Made by a program: the position numbers and the translations under genes
From: a virus
Virus record (IMG/VR): IMGVR_UViG_3300028394_000128
Span: 1-43,507 of that record
Strand: one strand, 5' to 3'
DNA length: 43,507 nt
Part shown: piece after piece, positions 25,918-34,033 of the stretch
How positions within the stretch are numbered: the stretch's first letter is position 1
Layout of the letters: every line of letters begins with the position of its first letter
The notes under the pieces: generated by a model
What the model saw: only the letters and a program-made list of their open reading frames with translations
What the model was told of the DNA's origin: nothing
Database searches by the model: none

Positions 25918-26302
25918 AACCGTTCCCTTCACAATTTCGACAGTAACCTATGTCACCGGCTCCCGTGCCACGACATTTACTGCATACGTGCCACATCCTC
26001 GGAGACCTTACCAGCGGCTTGCAAAGACGTTTTTTCACAGGCGAATCCAATCCGCTGTCGTCTTCTATTACTTTTGCAGAAATCGTGTTCATCATGATCT
26101 TTACGTTCTTCCAGATTTTGTAGTCTTGTTCGATTTTTGCTCTCTGCTGACCAGAAAGCATGTTCCTGATTAGGCTGTAGGCCATTTCATCTGCATCGGG
26201 TGGTTCTGGTGCAGGAGAAACGACCTTGACCACAAGCGGAATATCGGGTGCATCATTCTCTGATTTACGGATAGCCGCTTGGATCATGGCGTTGTAATTC
26301 AT
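25907..26302 (-). CDS. Small zinc-binding protein with DnaJ-like Cys repeats
   Basis: A 131-residue protein with a helical N-terminus and a C-terminal CSKCRGTGAGDIGYCRNCEG, two CxxC pairs of the CxxCxGxG type found in the DnaJ zinc centre and many phage accessory replication proteins. It likely binds one zinc ion and a nucleic acid or protein partner in the replisome. Located between SSB-like and helicase genes; its end overlaps the helicase start by 11 bases. Confidence 0.75.
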   Translation of the reverse strand: MNYNAMIQAAIRKSENDAPDIPLVVKVVSPAPEPPDADEMAYSLIRNMLSGQQRAKIEQDYKIWKNVKIMMNTISAKVIEDDSGLDSPVKKRLCKPLVRSPRMWHVCSKCRGTGAGDIGYCRNCEGNGYAI

Positions 26303-26318
26303 TCAAATATCCAACCAA

Positions 26319-26981
26319 TCAGAATGGGATGTCATCACCATCTTGAAAAGAACTTGAAGGAATTATCGCAGATTTTAAAGAACCTGGATCATTGGTCGCA
26401 GCTTTAGCCACGGCTTCACCAAGTCCGGTTTTTGGCTTTGGAACTCTTGGAACAGGAGGTGTCTTAAAGTCTTTAGACTTCTCGTATTCTGACCAGATCC
26501 AGTTTGGTGCATCGTTTGGACTGGATGTCCGATAGTCCCACTTTTCAGGCGTTACAGCAGGAGTAAGCACCGTATCGCAAGGCATTATATTGATAATGCT
26601 GTATTTAAGAGAACCGTCGGCTTTTGCTTTTTGGGTCGTCTGGATAAATACAGACCTTCCAAGAATATTGCCAACGGAATAAGCAGCCGCTTCGACTTCC
26701 GAAAGATCCCTACCTTCAATAGAATGAACCAGTTTCCGAAGGTTAGCTTTAGCACCCATAGACGCTGTGTAATCCTGATAGATCACAAAAGGCTTACCTT
26801 GAGAAGTTAGCGTATCAAGTTCAAACTTAAACTTGAGCGATCCATTCCACGTCTGGTAAAAGGAATTGAACTGACGGCCAATGTTGTAAATGCCCGTGAT
26901 ACATCCGCGATGCAACTTTGCAGGTGGAAGCTCACGATCATAAACACCCATTCCAATAACCAGTTCTTCATGGCTTGACAT
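26319..26981 (-). CDS. SSB-like single-strand DNA-binding protein candidate
   Basis: Start at ATG 26981 with AAGGA upstream; the open frame upstream overlaps the primase. The 220-residue product has a globular N-terminal domain (GCITGIYNIGRQFNSFYQTW; SLKFKFELDT), a Pro/Lys linker near 170-190, and ends SFQDGDDIPF. That acidic tip is essentially the C-terminal tail of bacterial SSB, which recruits replication and repair proteins. The core does not read as a classic SSB OB fold, so this is a functional analogue rather than a clear homologue. Confidence 0.75.
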   Translation of the reverse strand: MSSHEELVIGMGVYDRELPPAKLHRGCITGIYNIGRQFNSFYQTWNGSLKFKFELDTLTSQGKPFVIYQDYTASMGAKANLRKLVHSIEGRDLSEVEAAAYSVGNILGRSVFIQTTQKAKADGSLKYSIINIMPCDTVLTPAVTPEKWDYRTSSPNDAPNWIWSEYEKSKDFKTPPVPRVPKPKTGLGEAVAKAATNDPGSLKSAIIPSSSFQDGDDIPF

Positions 26982-26982
26982 C

Positions 26983-27888
26983 TTATTTTCCTTCTGAGTA
27001 GATTTGCTTGATATGACTGATGCAGTCATGAACACTTGAAAACGCTCCAAGTGCAACGCACACATCAACTAACGACATTGTTCCGCACGTAGAAGACCAT
27101 ACTTGCCCAGTATCAGGACGAACAGAAGCCGAAGGCGTCTCGTCGTTTTCTCCCGGCCTGTGACATGGTATCCATCCACTGGCGTTTTGTTTATTACCAG
27201 CCAACCTAAGTCCGCACCGTTTAAGGAATTCTATCTTGTCTGGTATCGCATTTACACAATCCGAAAACAGACCAGAATTAGACCTGACAGGGAACGTCCA
27301 CGGGTCGCGATTGGCAATTTCGGGAAAAGACTTATCTACTTCCCTATCAACGATTTCTTTCATGAGCCATCCAGGAGCATAAGCAATCCGTGATTGAAGC
27401 GGATTCAGCCCTGATTCAAACCTGTATCTCCTTCCATCAGTAAAACAACTTGGAGGGCATATCGCCATACATTTATCTCCAAGACATAAGACTTCTTCGT
27501 GCTTACCTACTCCTTTCCATAATTGGGTTTTCGGTATGCTTCTTTTCCACCAATCCGGTTGGCGGAAATACAAATGGAGTCCACCACCACCAGTCTTGAC
27601 AGACCAAGTAGACGGCAATACTGGGTGAGACGTAAACCAGTCTGAAGCTTTAGACGGGTTATCAATGTCGATCACAATAAGCCTGTTTACGGTTCCGGTA
27701 GCCAAGGCGATATTGCAATCCATTCCAAGAATCATATCGAGAGGAACATGCTTGCCCCACCATTGAGAGGTTCGTATGATCGGTTTTTTTGCATCTTTTG
27801 ACATTGGTATGCAACTCAAACCAAAGTCACCATAAAGCTTGGAAGCCCAAGCGTTTATCGAGTCTTTATGAGAAGTTGTGCTACTCAT
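26983..27888 (-). CDS. Primase-polymerase (Prim-Pol N-terminal type) with CHC2-like segment
   Basis: The 301-residue protein has the bifunctional primase/polymerase core: a helix-rich start with KKPIIRTSQWWGKHVP, the metal site VIDIDN at 72-77 and the nucleotide-binding block KTGGGGLHLYFRQ at about 98-110. Residues about 240-290 read GWIPCHRPGENDETPSASV and then CGTMSLVDVCVALGAF, recalling the zinc finger of DnaG-type primases (CPFH..TPSF). It would lay primers and perhaps extend them. No separate DNA polymerase is seen in the window. ATG overlaps the CsrA stop. Confidence 0.88.
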   Translation of the reverse strand: MSSTTSHKDSINAWASKLYGDFGLSCIPMSKDAKKPIIRTSQWWGKHVPLDMILGMDCNIALATGTVNRLIVIDIDNPSKASDWFTSHPVLPSTWSVKTGGGGLHLYFRQPDWWKRSIPKTQLWKGVGKHEEVLCLGDKCMAICPPSCFTDGRRYRFESGLNPLQSRIAYAPGWLMKEIVDREVDKSFPEIANRDPWTFPVRSNSGLFSDCVNAIPDKIEFLKRCGLRLAGNKQNASGWIPCHRPGENDETPSASVRPDTGQVWSSTCGTMSLVDVCVALGAFSSVHDCISHIKQIYSEGK

Positions 27889-28082
27889 AGACGAAAATCT
27901 TTTCGAGTGACAAGTTTCATATTGTCACGGCGGATCCTGATATCTACTGGCGCGTCGATACCTATTCTTACCTTGTCTCTTTGGATATCAATAAGAGATA
28001 TTGCAACCACAACCGGATTCCCGCTTTGGTCATAAGCGTCGATCATGAATTTCTCAGTCGCCTGCCGTGTTATCACCAGCAT
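27885..28082 (-). CDS. csrA: CsrA-family translational regulator
   Basis: The 65-residue product starts MLVITRQATEKFMI and has DKVRIGIDAPVDIRIRRDN, matching CsrA (MLVLTRK...KVRIGIxAPxxVxVxRxE). The key basic residue near position 4-6 (TR) and the RR at about 52 are conserved. CsrA binds GGA motifs in mRNA leaders and changes translation or stability. An AAAGGA site precedes ATG. Phage copies could mimic or titrate the host regulator, or control phage leaders. Stop overlaps the primase start by four bases. Confidence 0.92.
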   Translation of the reverse strand: MLVITRQATEKFMIDAYDQSGNPVVVAISLIDIQRDKVRIGIDAPVDIRIRRDNMKLVTRKDFRL

Positions 28083-28117
28083 ATTGAATTCCTTTCTGAG
28101 AACAGTTTTATATCCGT

Positions 28118-28648
28118 TTAAGATTGTGGCTGCTTGTCAAGGTTATCAAAAACAGACTTTAACGCTTCCTCGAACACCTGCAATGCAGTATTACCGCAAG
28201 CAACCCAACGCGCAGACAACGCCAAGCCTTGCTGCTTCCAGTCGGTACAAGTACCTGCTGGGATAAGCACTCCGTAAACTCCATTCACAAGATGGTGCAA
28301 AGGTATAGCGTATTTATCTGAATGACTCTTGAACCATGCGCCGCAATCAGAAGTTTTTGGCGGAACCTGTGGCGGAGCAATTGCGGTTTCTGGTTCTTTC
28401 GTATTGGCCTGTGGTGAACCAGGTTTTACATGCTTGCTTAACTGAAGGTTAATCTGAGACTCAACCGAATCAAGACAAAGGCTGTACATCTGATTGCGAA
28501 CTTCGTCCAACTTCTCAGGAGAAGAAAGAAGACCAATATCAGTTACAAGTTCAACCGAACACTCGGCTCCAAAGGAACCAAAATTCGGTAGACCTACCTT
28601 TTTTGTAAGCCCCGTTCTTATAATGAACGTAGCATTATTATTCTGCAT
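28118..28648 (-). CDS. Early phage protein, unknown
   Basis: The 176-residue protein starts MQNNNATFIIRTGLTKKVGL at ATG 28648, with AAGGACGGG upstream. The N-terminal 75 residues are compact; a Pro-rich linker (PETAIAPPQVPPKT) separates a second domain with WFKSHSDKYAIPLHHLVNGV. It is the first gene after a strong promoter-like site and precedes csrA. No family recognised; early expression is inferred. Confidence 0.72.
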   Translation of the reverse strand: MQNNNATFIIRTGLTKKVGLPNFGSFGAECSVELVTDIGLLSSPEKLDEVRNQMYSLCLDSVESQINLQLSKHVKPGSPQANTKEPETAIAPPQVPPKTSDCGAWFKSHSDKYAIPLHHLVNGVYGVLIPAGTCTDWKQQGLALSARWVACGNTALQVFEEALKSVFDNLDKQPQS

Positions 28649-28710
28649 GATCCCGTCCTTTCGTGGATACATCTTTGTTTTTCGTTTCGCTTACCAACCC
28701 TTACGTTATT

Positions 28711-28738
28711 AATTTACTACCTTATTCCATGAAGTCAA
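28711..28738 (-). promoter_or_regulatory. Candidate promoter of the replication operon
   Basis: Reading leftward: TTGACT (28738-28733), 16-base spacer, TAAATT (28716-28711). It lies in an AT-rich gap between gene 28838-29137 and the gene starting at 28648. Confidence 0.6.
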
Positions 28739-28837
28739 TAATTAAACTGTAAGATTTTTGTAAAAAGTCATAATGCTTTATTGTGCATATATTTGCGTAA
28801 ACGATATTTCTAGTTGGAGCTTTATGAGAAGCAAAGA

Positions 28838-29137
28838 CTAAATGTTGAAGTTGTTTACGCAGTTCGTAATGTCAGGCACATGATTTGGCCAAGAGTTTTT
28901 TATGGCCGGATTTTCTTTTGGCATTCTGCCTGATTCTAAAACCTCTATTGCAGATAAAATTTCTTTATGCGAAGCCGTATAAATAAACATAAGCCTTGAT
29001 ATTCCTTCAGCAAGAAGCCTTATTCTGGTCTGGTCGATTTCCTTTTGGCTTTTGTGCGCATCTCTTGATCTTCTCCCTGTAGACGCAATGTAGTCAGACG
29101 AATTGAGTGCTTTTCCAAGCGAGTCATCGGTACTCAT
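28838..29137 (-). CDS. Small helical protein, unknown
   Basis: Start at ATG 29137, overlapping the exonuclease stop (ATGA), giving 99 residues. It has a helical centre, QTRIRLLAEGISRLMFIYTA, then SHKEILSAIEVLESGRMPKE. As partner of the exonuclease gene it could be a recombination accessory, but no family is recognised. Confidence 0.68.
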   Translation of the reverse strand: MSTDDSLGKALNSSDYIASTGRRSRDAHKSQKEIDQTRIRLLAEGISRLMFIYTASHKEILSAIEVLESGRMPKENPAIKNSWPNHVPDITNCVNNFNI

Positions 29138-30027
29138 AGAGTAACTCCTGTTCTTGAAATAGAAAGCCTTACAGAGCAAGGTTTTTCCCTGAATTCCTTC
29201 TCCAGTTCAGGGTACTTTAGCACTAGACGTTTTTCAGTAGGTTTGTTTGACGGTACGGTAGTCACATCGACCTTGTACAAATGATTTTCAACGTGTAAAT
29301 CAGATGGCGAGCCAAGATCTTCTAAGATTTGTGTTTTAAGGTTTGACTTCTCGGCGGTCAGTTTTTTGATTTCAAGATCAATTTCAAGGTATCTTTGAAG
29401 TTTTGAATCTGGAAGAAAATCGCAATCAGACCTTTGCTTACGTGGTTCGACATCCGGTGGAATACGTTGTAAAACATTGTATGTCCAAAACTTAGTACAT
29501 ACTTCTATACATTCTTGCAGAAGATCAAAATGATCTTCGACCCTGATATGATAGTCGTGGTATTTTGCATCTTTTGTTGACCATACCGCAAGCCAGCCCT
29601 CAACAAACCCCGTAACCCAGCACTGCCAAAGAACTTGTATGATGTAGTAAATTGGCGGTGTTAAGTACAAGGGAGTCGTGATTGTTTTGGCTTCCACAGG
29701 TCCAACAGCAAGAAAACCACTATAAGCCACTCCGTCAAGTGTTGCTGATGCCCAGGCAAGACTTGGCTCGCAGTGATTTACGGCAAGCTGATAATTTCTT
29801 ACATCCATCCCATGTTTTGCGGAAAACTCTGCTATTACGAACAGTTCATGGCGATTACCACGGGTCATCGAATCTGTTTGAAAAATGACTCCACCTGTGG
29901 AAACACCAGTTTTGTAATTGTAAACGTCAAGGATGTTTCCAAAAGGAGATAACCCCATGACTTTAGCAACTTCAGAAGCTCCAAGGCTTTTTATCCTTCG
30001 TGCGTGAAATTGTTCGTTTTCAGGCAT
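29134..30027 (-). CDS. YqaJ-type phage recombinase/exonuclease
   Basis: The 297-residue protein starts with RRIKSLGASEVAKVMGLSPF (near 10-29), the signature of YqaJ/lambda-exo-like nucleases. The catalytic core is visible as ATLDG near 95 and VEAKT near 112, followed by YYIIQVLWQCWVTG. These enzymes resect double-stranded ends to 3' overhangs for strand annealing. The C-terminal 110 residues are a coiled-coil-like extension (LEIDLEIKKLTAEKSNLKTQ). No Beta/Erf/RecT annealing protein is obvious, so the SSB-like gene or the adjacent helical protein may serve. Confidence 0.88.
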   Translation of the reverse strand: MPENEQFHARRIKSLGASEVAKVMGLSPFGNILDVYNYKTGVSTGGVIFQTDSMTRGNRHELFVIAEFSAKHGMDVRNYQLAVNHCEPSLAWASATLDGVAYSGFLAVGPVEAKTITTPLYLTPPIYYIIQVLWQCWVTGFVEGWLAVWSTKDAKYHDYHIRVEDHFDLLQECIEVCTKFWTYNVLQRIPPDVEPRKQRSDCDFLPDSKLQRYLEIDLEIKKLTAEKSNLKTQILEDLGSPSDLHVENHLYKVDVTTVPSNKPTEKRLVLKYPELEKEFREKPCSVRLSISRTGVTL

Positions 30028-30212
30028 GGTGCATTTCTGTTAAAGTCATGGGGAAGGGGTCGAACCTTCTGTACAGAATAGAGATCGGTATCCTGTATGC
30101 GTGCCTTTCGCCCCACGAAACAGCGGAATTGTACTCGCAAAACGCAGAGTGCAGGATTAGGCGTCCATGAGTGTGGCCGTTTTATTTCCTTCTTTCCACA
30201 CTGCTAACAAAC

Positions 30213-30241
30213 AGAATACGTAGAAAGTGACCACAAGTCAA
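30213..30241 (-). promoter_or_regulatory. Candidate leftward promoter for the exonuclease operon
   Basis: TTGACT (30241-30236), 17-base spacer, TATTCT (30218-30213) on the minus strand. Confidence 0.5.
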
Positions 30242-30252
30242 TGGTGAATTTG

Positions 30253-30261
30253 TGCTAAGAT
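30253..30261 (+). promoter_or_regulatory. Extended -10 element upstream of terminase
   Basis: TGCTAAGAT fits the extended -10 pattern TG-N-TATAAT with TAAGAT as hexamer; I see no good -35. The terminase start is about 40 bases downstream. Confidence 0.4.
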
Positions 30262-30302
30262 AGAAAAGTGAGCGCACAACTTTTGGATCAAAAAGGGCGA
30301 AC

Positions 30303-31007
30303 GTGATAAAAAAAACCAAACCACACAAATCAACCAACGACAAAACCGCAACTGTTATAGATTGGAAAAAAGATGTAGACCTTGACGGAAAAGTGTTTTC
30401 TGGAAGAAGCGATGGACTGGACGCAAATAATGTTCCGTCTATTGAGGTTCTTGCGTCAACGCAGGCTCCTGTAAAGATTGATCCAAGGTTAAATTATGGG
30501 AGAGTCAAAGAAAGAATCGAAAAGCAATGGCCCAATTTGATTTTAGCCGCAAATAACGGCTACGAGTTTGCTTCGATGGCCAAGGCTATTGGTATTTCGC
30601 TGCGGGCAATGCAGATCTATTTACAAAGAAATCCTGAGCGAAAACGCGAACTTATCCAGGGTCGATTGAAGATTAGGGATGTGGCTATCGGGGTAATCCT
30701 TAATGCCGCAAATAAAGGAAACTGGATACCAGCCGCATGGCTTCTTGAACGACTTTACTGGCAAGAGTTTGCAAAACCTGAAGTAAGGTTGCAGTTACTT
30801 GACAGAGTGACAAATCTGACCGAAGTATCTCAGACATTTGGCGGAAAATCTCTCCAAGAAATCGGCAACGAATTAAGGGAAGTTCATGGCGAAAACCCAA
30901 ATTACAAACGAAGAATTGAGCAGTCGCAGGTTTGCGCTTCAGAAAATGGAGCCAAACTGGATCATGGAAGAATCCAAAACGGTCAAGAAGAGGGTGAACC
31001 AAACTGA
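30303..31007 (+). CDS. Terminase small subunit
   Basis: The 234-residue basic protein has a central helix-turn-helix, FASMAKAIGISLRAMQIYLQ, typical of small terminases that recognise pac/cos DNA, followed by a helical region (IRDVAIGVILNAANKGNWIP and AAWLLERLYW) that fits the oligomerisation and self-assembly helices. GTG start with AAGGG upstream. Its last 122 bases overlap the large terminase gene. Confidence 0.85.
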   Translation: MIKKTKPHKSTNDKTATVIDWKKDVDLDGKVFSGRSDGLDANNVPSIEVLASTQAPVKIDPRLNYGRVKERIEKQWPNLILAANNGYEFASMAKAIGISLRAMQIYLQRNPERKRELIQGRLKIRDVAIGVILNAANKGNWIPAAWLLERLYWQEFAKPEVRLQLLDRVTNLTEVSQTFGGKSLQEIGNELREVHGENPNYKRRIEQSQVCASENGAKLDHGRIQNGQEEGEPN

Positions 31008-32163
31008 GTGGACTGTTCCTCAGATGCTGTTCTGGACTGACGAATCAAGGCAAAGGCTGTTTTGTGGTGGTGTTGGAGCAGGAAAAACCTACGCTGGATG
31101 CGTAGAGATTGTAAATCAGCCTCCAAACACACTTGGTATAGCCATAAGTCCTACTTACACAATGCTTAAAGATACGACACTAAGGACGTTTCTTGAACTT
31201 TATGAGGGTTCTGGACTTATTGTGTCGTTCAATAGGACTGATATGTCCATGATTCTGAAAGGAAATCGCACAGTTTTATGGAGATCGGCAGATAAACCTG
31301 AAAAGCTTCGCGGAATCAATGCGGGGTGGGCATGGATGGATGAAGCGGCCTTTTGCGAAGAGGAAGCGTACAATATTGTTTTGGGAAGATTGAGGCGTCA
31401 GCCTGGAAAGCTGTGGCTAACAACGACTCCAAACGGAAAGCAAAACTGGGTTTACAGAATTAGCCAAGGCCATGCCGTTTCTGTGACAAGGGCTTCAACC
31501 AGAACCAATCAGTTTAACCCAGAATTTTATATAACCCAAATGCTTTCGTCGTATGATCCCAAAAGGGCACTCCAAGAAATTGATGCTGAATTTGTGGACA
31601 CCGACGGAGCATTAATGAAACGAGCCTGGTTTCAAAAATGGGAAGGCCCTGTCCCCGAAAGGTTGCAGTTATGCCGATCATGGGATTCGGCGGCTACTGA
31701 ATCCGGTGGAGATTATACAGTCGGTATGCTTATGGCGAACGTGGTCGGAACCGACAAGATTATCATTACGGATATACTTAGAGGGCAGTATTCTGCGGAC
31801 ACTGTAGACACAATGATACGGACTTGCGCGGACACTGACGGCCAAAAAGTATCGGTAGTTCTTGAGCAAGAACCTGGCAGTGCCGGTAAAAGGCTCTTGA
31901 CGCAACAGGTGAGGGCTTTGCACGGCCATAGGGTTCAATGGTACGCTTCTGGTCAAAAGAAGCTTGCAAGGGCTGTTCCGGTCGCAAGAGCAGCCGCACA
32001 AGGCAGAGTGTACTACCTTGAGGGCGAATGGAATGAAGCGTTTTTTACAGAGATTGAATCCTTCACTGGTACTGTTGTCGATGAACACGACGACCAAGTT
32101 GACGCAATGAGCCTTGGATTTACGCATCTTGAAGGAAACATGCGAAGGGTTATTGCTGTGTAA
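30886..32163 (+). CDS. terL: Terminase large subunit
   Basis: The 425-residue packaging motor has Walker A GGVGAGKT (61-68), Walker B WMDEAAF (150-156), a coupling motif around LTTTPNGKQNW, and the nuclease domain with SWDSAATE (Asp267) and HDDQVDAMS near 400. Packages DNA into the prohead through the portal. ATG 30886 is chosen because AAGGGAAG precedes it, giving a long overlap with the small subunit; 30946 and 30964 are later alternatives. Portal is not adjacent, which is atypical. It converges on the resolvase gene six bases downstream. Confidence 0.95.
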   Translation: MAKTQITNEELSSRRFALQKMEPNWIMEESKTVKKRVNQTEWTVPQMLFWTDESRQRLFCGGVGAGKTYAGCVEIVNQPPNTLGIAISPTYTMLKDTTLRTFLELYEGSGLIVSFNRTDMSMILKGNRTVLWRSADKPEKLRGINAGWAWMDEAAFCEEEAYNIVLGRLRRQPGKLWLTTTPNGKQNWVYRISQGHAVSVTRASTRTNQFNPEFYITQMLSSYDPKRALQEIDAEFVDTDGALMKRAWFQKWEGPVPERLQLCRSWDSAATESGGDYTVGMLMANVVGTDKIIITDILRGQYSADTVDTMIRTCADTDGQKVSVVLEQEPGSAGKRLLTQQVRALHGHRVQWYASGQKKLARAVPVARAAAQGRVYYLEGEWNEAFFTEIESFTGTVVDEHDDQVDAMSLGFTHLEGNMRRVIAV

Positions 32164-32169
32164 TGAGTC

Positions 32170-32634
32170 TTAATCAGTGATATTGTGATATGAAAGTGCT
32201 ATGCAAATAGCGTCAGACTCCCCATCGGTAAGATCGTCAAGTGAAGGGTATTTTTCTTTGCAATAAACGATTGAGCGTTTTTTGCCAAGTTTTTTGTCAA
32301 TACCATCGAGAACTTTTTGCCAAGTTTTAGGCATGACGAATTCGTATGGTATTCCAAGCCCCGAAGATAACCCCTGCAAGATTCCAAAGCCTTGCCCGAA
32401 AGTAAACATTGACAAAACTCCCTGCTTAGGCATTGCGTGAACCCTTTCGATGACGATTGACGTTCCATGTGGAAGTGTTCGCCAATCTTCAAATATTTTT
32501 TTTATAGATTGGCAATCAATCACTTTTTTTGTACCGAATTTTACAACTGGCATTTCGTATGTCGCTAGGACATCGCGGTTTTTAACGATTGCAATTCCGC
32601 CAGATAAGCTGGGGTCAACTCCAATGATTATCAT
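32170..32634 (-). CDS. RuvC-like Holliday junction resolvase
   Basis: The 154-residue RNase H-fold nuclease begins IIGVDPSLSGG (Asp7), has VIERVHAMPKQGV (Glu63) and DGESDAICIAL with Asp137 and Asp141, the four acidic residues of RuvC-type resolvases. Resolves branched replicating DNA before packaging, consistent with lying next to the terminase. Start overlaps the upstream stop by four bases. A second RuvC-like gene lies at 34901-35380. Confidence 0.9.
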   Translation of the reverse strand: MIIIGVDPSLSGGIAIVKNRDVLATYEMPVVKFGTKKVIDCQSIKKIFEDWRTLPHGTSIVIERVHAMPKQGVLSMFTFGQGFGILQGLSSGLGIPYEFVMPKTWQKVLDGIDKKLGKKRSIVYCKEKYPSLDDLTDGESDAICIALSYHNITD

Positions 32635-32966
32635 TCATCCACCGCCTTTCTTTGCTTGATTTCCATGATCCTTGGCATTCGTTCTCCTAGGTACTTCTCG
32701 ACCCGGTACCAGCTTCGTCGCCAATGCCTAGCGGCTTCGACTTTATCTGCGGAGCTTGAGGATAAACTCGTAGCCTTGAGCTCATTGATGCTAGTGGTGT
32801 CGGCAACGTGTTGGAGCTTATTGCCTAGCTTATGGTATTCATTTGAGAGTTTATTGTCTTCTGTGCCATCTGCTTTGTCATAGCAGATTTCTGCTAGCTT
32901 GGATACGATGGTTTGTACGTCGTATTTGCCGATGAGTGTGTGTAGGTCTTGGTTTAGGCTTGGCAT
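32631..32966 (-). CDS. Small helical protein, unknown
   Basis: A 111-residue charged protein with a central Ser-rich stretch (TSINELKATSLSSSSADKVE) and a basic C-terminus ARHWRRSWYRVEKYLGERMP. It shares with its upstream neighbour the C-terminal sequence RKAVDE, encoded by similar DNA, which suggests a duplicated gene end. No family recognised. Confidence 0.68.
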   Translation of the reverse strand: MPSLNQDLHTLIGKYDVQTIVSKLAEICYDKADGTEDNKLSNEYHKLGNKLQHVADTTSINELKATSLSSSSADKVEAARHWRRSWYRVEKYLGERMPRIMEIKQRKAVDE

Positions 32967-33265
32967 TCATCCACCGCCTTTCTTCGCTTGATTTCCTGAT
33001 TCAAATACCATATCGCCTTTTCGATATCCTCAATCGCGTTACCCTTCAGGTCTGCTCGCCAAATATACTTCATTGCATTTCCAAGGTTGAAGCCCATGTG
33101 CTGGGTAATTTCAATGCACTCGACGCCTGACGGGTGGCTTGTGTAATGCTTCGGATGGTTGACCGGGTCATGTGGAATCGGCTCTGTTGTCCACTGAAAC
33201 CTCAGATAATCATCGACTACGGCATTAAACTTTGCCGAAAGTTCGTCCAGTTCCTCTTTGCTCAT
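32954..33265 (-). CDS. DUF3310 protein
   Basis: The 103-residue protein contains VNHPKHYTSHPSGVECIEIT, then HMGFNLGNAMKYIWRADLKG and AIEDIEKAIWYLNQEI, the full signature of the DUF3310 family widespread in phages and sometimes described as nucleotide-kinase-like. Its function is not established. The end RRKAVDEC resembles the end of the next gene downstream. Overlaps the first DUF551-like gene by ATGA. Confidence 0.88.
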   Translation of the reverse strand: MSKEELDELSAKFNAVVDDYLRFQWTTEPIPHDPVNHPKHYTSHPSGVECIEITQHMGFNLGNAMKYIWRADLKGNAIEDIEKAIWYLNQEIKRRKAVDECQA

Positions 33266-33507
33266 GATATCGACCTCCAGTGTGTAGGTGTTTTGCCTAA
33301 CTCATACGAAACAGGCTTTATCGCATGGTCTATGGTGTTCCAATAAGCAAATTTGGAATGATACCACTGCCAGGCTTCGGGGTATGGCGCGTAGCGTAAA
33401 CCGAACATCTGCCCGCCGCCGCTGTCGGCATCCATGCAAACAACCACCGTCTGGCCCATCGGCGGCAATGTTGCCGGATCGTCCGTAATCTCGATCCATT
33501 CGCTCAT
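33262..33507 (-). CDS. DUF551-like protein, copy 1
   Basis: Start at ATG 33507 (81 residues), right after TGGAGG at the end of copy 2. WIEITDDPATLPPMGQTVVV at residues 4-23 and GKTPTHWRS at the end match the DUF551 pattern (W-I-x-V-x-D-x-L-P-x-x-G-x-V, then T-H-W). Function unknown. Four further paralogues lie directly upstream in tandem, each coupled to the next. Confidence 0.78.
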   Translation of the reverse strand: MSEWIEITDDPATLPPMGQTVVVCMDADSGGGQMFGLRYAPYPEAWQWYHSKFAYWNTIDHAIKPVSYELGKTPTHWRSIS

Positions 33508-33764
33508 GGTATCGACCTCCAGTGTGTGGGTGTTTTGCCGACCTCTTGTGACACTGGCCGAATGCATTTGCGGAAAATACACCAGTTTGCCGTTTTACAA
33601 TAGCACCACTGCGGAACCTCCCACTGCCGGGCTTTAGAATATGACGCATAGCGAAATTCGAGCTCCTCACCGCCGCCGCTGTCGGCATTCATGCGGACAA
33701 TCACCTCCTCCCCCACCTCCGGCAGCGTGGCCGGATCGTCTGTGATTTCAATCCATTTTCTCAT
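33504..33764 (-). CDS. DUF551-like protein, copy 2
   Basis: Start at ATG 33764 (86 residues), overlapping copy 3's stop by four bases. KWIEITDDPATLPEVGEEVI then RMNADSGGGEELEFRYASYS, ending GKTPTHWRSIP. About half identical to copy 1 by eye. The terminal CAC TGG AGG codons provide the Shine-Dalgarno for copy 1. Confidence 0.78.
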   Translation of the reverse strand: MRKWIEITDDPATLPEVGEEVIVRMNADSGGGEELEFRYASYSKARQWEVPQWCYCKTANWCIFRKCIRPVSQEVGKTPTHWRSIP

Positions 33765-34033
33765 ACTGTTGGCCTCCAATGTGTAGGTGTTTTGCCTGTG
33801 CCATTAAGTATAGGTTGTATTGATTGACTAATATGGCTCCAATAGGCCGTATTGGAATGGAACCACTGCCAGGTGTCGGGGAACCGTGAATATTGCCAAT
33901 TGAGGTCAAGCCGCCCATCACGCAATCCAAACATCTCACCGCTTCCGCTGTCGGCATTCATGCGGAGAATCACCGTCTGCCCTATTTCCGGCAGCGTTGC
34001 CGGATCGTCAGTAATTTCGATCCATGTGCTCAT
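33761..34033 (-). CDS. DUF551-like protein, copy 3
   Basis: 90 residues from ATG 34033: TWIEITDDPATLPEIGQTVI, then RMNADSGSGEMFGLRDGRLD, ending GKTPTHWRPTV. It is closest to copies 1 and 2. Its last codons again read CAC TGG AGG before the next start, although here the third-from-last bases differ slightly (ACATTGGAGG). Confidence 0.78.
   Translation of the reverse strand: MSTWIEITDDPATLPEIGQTVILRMNADSGSGEMFGLRDGRLDLNWQYSRFPDTWQWFHSNTAYWSHISQSIQPILNGTGKTPTHWRPTV

Larger units (their letters stand above)
30028..30302. other. Divergent intergenic control region
   Basis: About 275 bases between the leftward exonuclease gene and the rightward terminase genes. It has no gene I can support. It holds the leftward TTGACT promoter at 30213-30241 and a rightward extended -10 at 30253-30261, so it is a divergent promoter region. 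Confidence 0.6.
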
